Shown here piece after piece: positions 62,396 to 64,000 of a stretch of 64,000 bases of DNA. A program made the position numbers and the translations under genes. The notes under the pieces are model-generated. The model saw nothing but the letters and a program-made list of their open reading frames with translations. It made no database searches and was not told the origin of the DNA. Where the stretch lies: contig JACSYO010001694.1 in assembly GCA_016806645.1 (NCBI GenBank), positions 62,001-126,000 on the forward strand, given 5' to 3'. The DNA comes from Ophiodon elongatus. Its lineage: Eukaryota > Chordata > Actinopteri > Perciformes > Hexagrammidae. Each line of letters opens with the position of its first letter. Positions within the stretch are counted from its first letter, which is position 1.

Positions 62396-62418
62396 TTGTA
62401 ATATCTGCCCTTGAAGGG

Positions 62419-62440
62419 CGACACTCCCCTCTGCTGTCCA
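62419..62440 (-). promoter_or_regulatory. CTCF-like motif, minus orientation
   Basis: The minus strand reads TGGACAGCAGAGGGGAGTGT, close to the CTCF pattern TGGCCAGCAGAGGGCGC. A second CTCF-like motif faces the other way 170 bases to the right. Motif resemblance only. Confidence 0.4.
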
Positions 62441-62607
62441 CAAGCTGTGCTCTGTCCAACTGCTTCATCTAGTTTAATTAATTTACTTCATTCTGGCAGT
62501 TTGGCACATAATGGACATTAAACCTGACACCTAAGTAACAGCATAGTTAGTGTTGAGACATCATCACATAATCTGACTAATTGCAGTAACGCCATATTCC
62601 TTTTCTG

Positions 62608-62622
62608 TCACTAGAGGGCGTG
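62608..62622 (+). promoter_or_regulatory. CTCF-like motif, plus orientation
   Basis: TCACTAGAGGGCGTG fits the CTCF core CCACTAGAGGGCG with one change. It forms a divergent pair with the motif at 62419-62440. Confidence 0.4.
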
Positions 62623-62844
62623 AACGCACCGCCACTGACAGGTGACTTTTACTGTTGCTATGGTGATAACGCCGGTGACTAAAAAAACTGCCACTCGTCC
62701 CCGACGACCGCTACTTCAACATGACACGTCATATAAATGTTAGTAAACACCTGCAGTGTCGTCATGTGTTGTACTTTTGTAAATTCAAGTGTTTTTAATT
62801 AAAATGGCTCATGTTGATCGACATGATTAAGTTAGAAATGACCG

Positions 62845-62851
62845 TGATTGG
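62845..62851 (-). promoter_or_regulatory. Inverted CCAAT box (NF-Y type)
   Basis: TGATTGG on the plus strand (CCAATCA on the minus), about 25 bases before the ZNF143-like site and in a promoter-like context. Confidence 0.4.
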
Positions 62852-62870
62852 ACGCCTTTTGGGCCCTCTG

Positions 62871-62888
62871 TTTCCCATGATGCATCGC
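62871..62888 (+). promoter_or_regulatory. ZNF143/Staf-like binding site
   Basis: TTTCCCATGATGCATCGC closely fits the ZNF143 (Staf) pattern (T)CCCATAATGCATTGC found near transcription starts of many vertebrate genes. It lies just upstream of a CpG-bearing segment with a strong donor. Confidence 0.6.
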
Positions 62889-62894
62889 TTTATT

Positions 62895-63084
62895 TTGTCT
62901 CGTAGCTCAGGGAGATGACACCCAGCCACCCTCCCCTCTCTCCAAGGCGAGCCCCTGGAAGCATCACCGACATGCCCCACAAGGCAGGACGCGCTTAGCC
63001 GGGGAAGGCTGGTCTGTTCAACCACAATCTAACGTTACAACCCTTTCACGGGATATTCGACGGACGCGTGTTTTTATCCATAAG
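62895..63084 (+). other. Probable non-coding first exon of a plus-strand gene
   Basis: After the ZNF143-like site comes a CpG-bearing segment ending CCATAAG|GTGAGC, a near-consensus donor at 63085. The transcription start is not determined; 62895 is an approximate left limit. It contains a 27-codon upstream open frame (62915-62998, start MTPSHPPLSPRR) that ends before the donor, so the main coding sequence must begin in a later exon outside the window. The plus orientation and distance from rflna would fit ccdc92 by mammalian gene order, but no coding sequence confirms it. Confidence 0.4.
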
Positions 63085-64000
63085 GTGAGCTCTCTATTAT
63101 ATATACATTGTGTTGTTGTAGCCTCGTTAGCTGTTCAGCTAGGCTAGCATATTTAAAGCCCCACGTAACGTTACTTCCTTGTTTAATTCAAATACATTTT
63201 TGATGTCCTATATGTTATACTACTACTAGCATGTAGTGTGTAATATTCAAATTTGGCATTCATCAAAGTAGGTTGCCTTTATTGATGTTGTATAAAGGTT
63301 TAGTCAAGTATGTTGTTATTCATCAGGCATTTTGTTGAAGAATAGGTTGGCAGCTACTAATATGTTGAAATTAAGTCCTGTTTGGTTGCCGAATTTCCCA
63401 GCACTCCACCACAATGCCACGATCTTTGTTTATATTCTCCGACTAGATCATTTCCTGTTGTGTACTGCAGGGTATTGTTTGGGGTGACGGATTGTAAAGG
63501 GAGTGTGTTCAACAGAGGAGAGCTCATATTGAGAGCTTGTTCTCGGCTCTGGACTCTGGACAGCTCCTCCCTGGACAGCTGCAGTACATAACATTAGCTG
63601 CAAGGACAGTCTTTGTGATGCAGTGGTGGCATCCTCCAGTGCATCAGTTCATGAAACAACAAGGAAAGTGAAATATGTCGTTCACCACTCCCGGGTTTAC
63701 CACCACGAACGTGTTGTTTGATAATGGTAAAGAAGGTTATTCCCTGAGTGGTATCGCTGTCAGAAGCTTGACAATAACGTGTGTGTGTAAAGTAACGATC
63801 CTCTGGCAGCTCCAGCCGGGACGAGCACCGCTTTGCTGTGAAACGTGGGTTTGGGGTGCTGTCCGCAATGCAGGTGCTGAAATGAAAAGTGCCGTGGAAA
63901 GTATCCCTGCCGGATAGCACGTCGCATATGTCCTGTGGGCTTTGCTTTTTTTAATGGTTGTACTGTTTGACTTTTAGTTGTTTATCTGTTTGCCATGTTT
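63085..64000 (+). other. Presumed first intron, no further exon supported
   Basis: It follows the donor at 63085. An 80-codon frame (63675-63917, start MSFTTPGFTTTNVLFDNGK) and an overlapping minus-strand frame have no recognised family. It remains possible that 63400-63900 contains an alternative first exon, as it is mildly CpG-enriched. Confidence 0.35.

Noticed and set aside
63675..63917. 80-codon frame MSFTTPGFTTTNVLFDNG...
   Set aside because: No family recognised, and an overlapping open frame on the other strand; it could be a chance frame in a mildly CpG-rich intron.
1..64000. Bacterial-type features (operons, Shine-Dalgarno sites, CRISPR, attachment sites)
   Set aside because: Spliced exons, microsatellites, SINE, LINE and Tc1 sequence show vertebrate nuclear DNA; no such features apply.

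Overview
This is a vertebrate, almost certainly teleost (percomorph-like), nuclear genome window. It is mostly non-coding and A+T-rich, full of long (CA)n/(GT)n and (GA)n microsatellites, and carries dispersed repeats typical of bony fish. One gene can be identified with confidence. rflna (fam101a, refilin A) lies on the minus strand at the left end. Its first coding exon (5294-5512) and second coding exon (130-239) are both here with good splice signals and compatible phase. The last coding exon, with most of the refilin core, lies beyond the left edge.

Layout. 1-5300: rflna exons and a 5.05-kb intron holding a (GT)n tract, an internally deleted TIR-type repeat and a 59-bp (GA)n tract. 5300-6200: CpG-rich exon 1 and presumed rflna promoter. 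6200-62400: about 56 kb with no convincing exon. It contains tRNA-derived SINEs (one with a 12-bp target-site duplication), two related copies of an undefined repeat, several copies of a foldback repeat with long inverted arms, other teleost-type repeats, a dead Tc1/mariner element with TA duplication, two LINE reverse-transcriptase relics and many microsatellites. It also holds three inverted repeats, two of which look like products of replication template switching. 62400-64000: a CpG-richer segment resembling a promoter, with a ZNF143/Staf-like site, an inverted CCAAT box, two CTCF-like motifs and a probable non-coding first exon ending in a strong donor at 63084/63085. It would belong to a plus-strand gene that continues off the right edge.

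In mammals refilin A is flanked upstream by a large intergenic interval and then ZNF664/CCDC92, and downstream by NCOR2. If that order holds here, the right-end promoter could belong to ccdc92 or a neighbour. This is inference from synteny only; no coding sequence of that gene is visible. The long gap upstream of rflna is best read as regulatory or repeat-filled intergenic DNA. I see no operon, CRISPR array, RNA gene or novel gene system. The most unusual structures are the 63-bp-arm near-perfect palindrome at 26942-27077 and the 30-bp perfect inverted repeat at 34613-34726.
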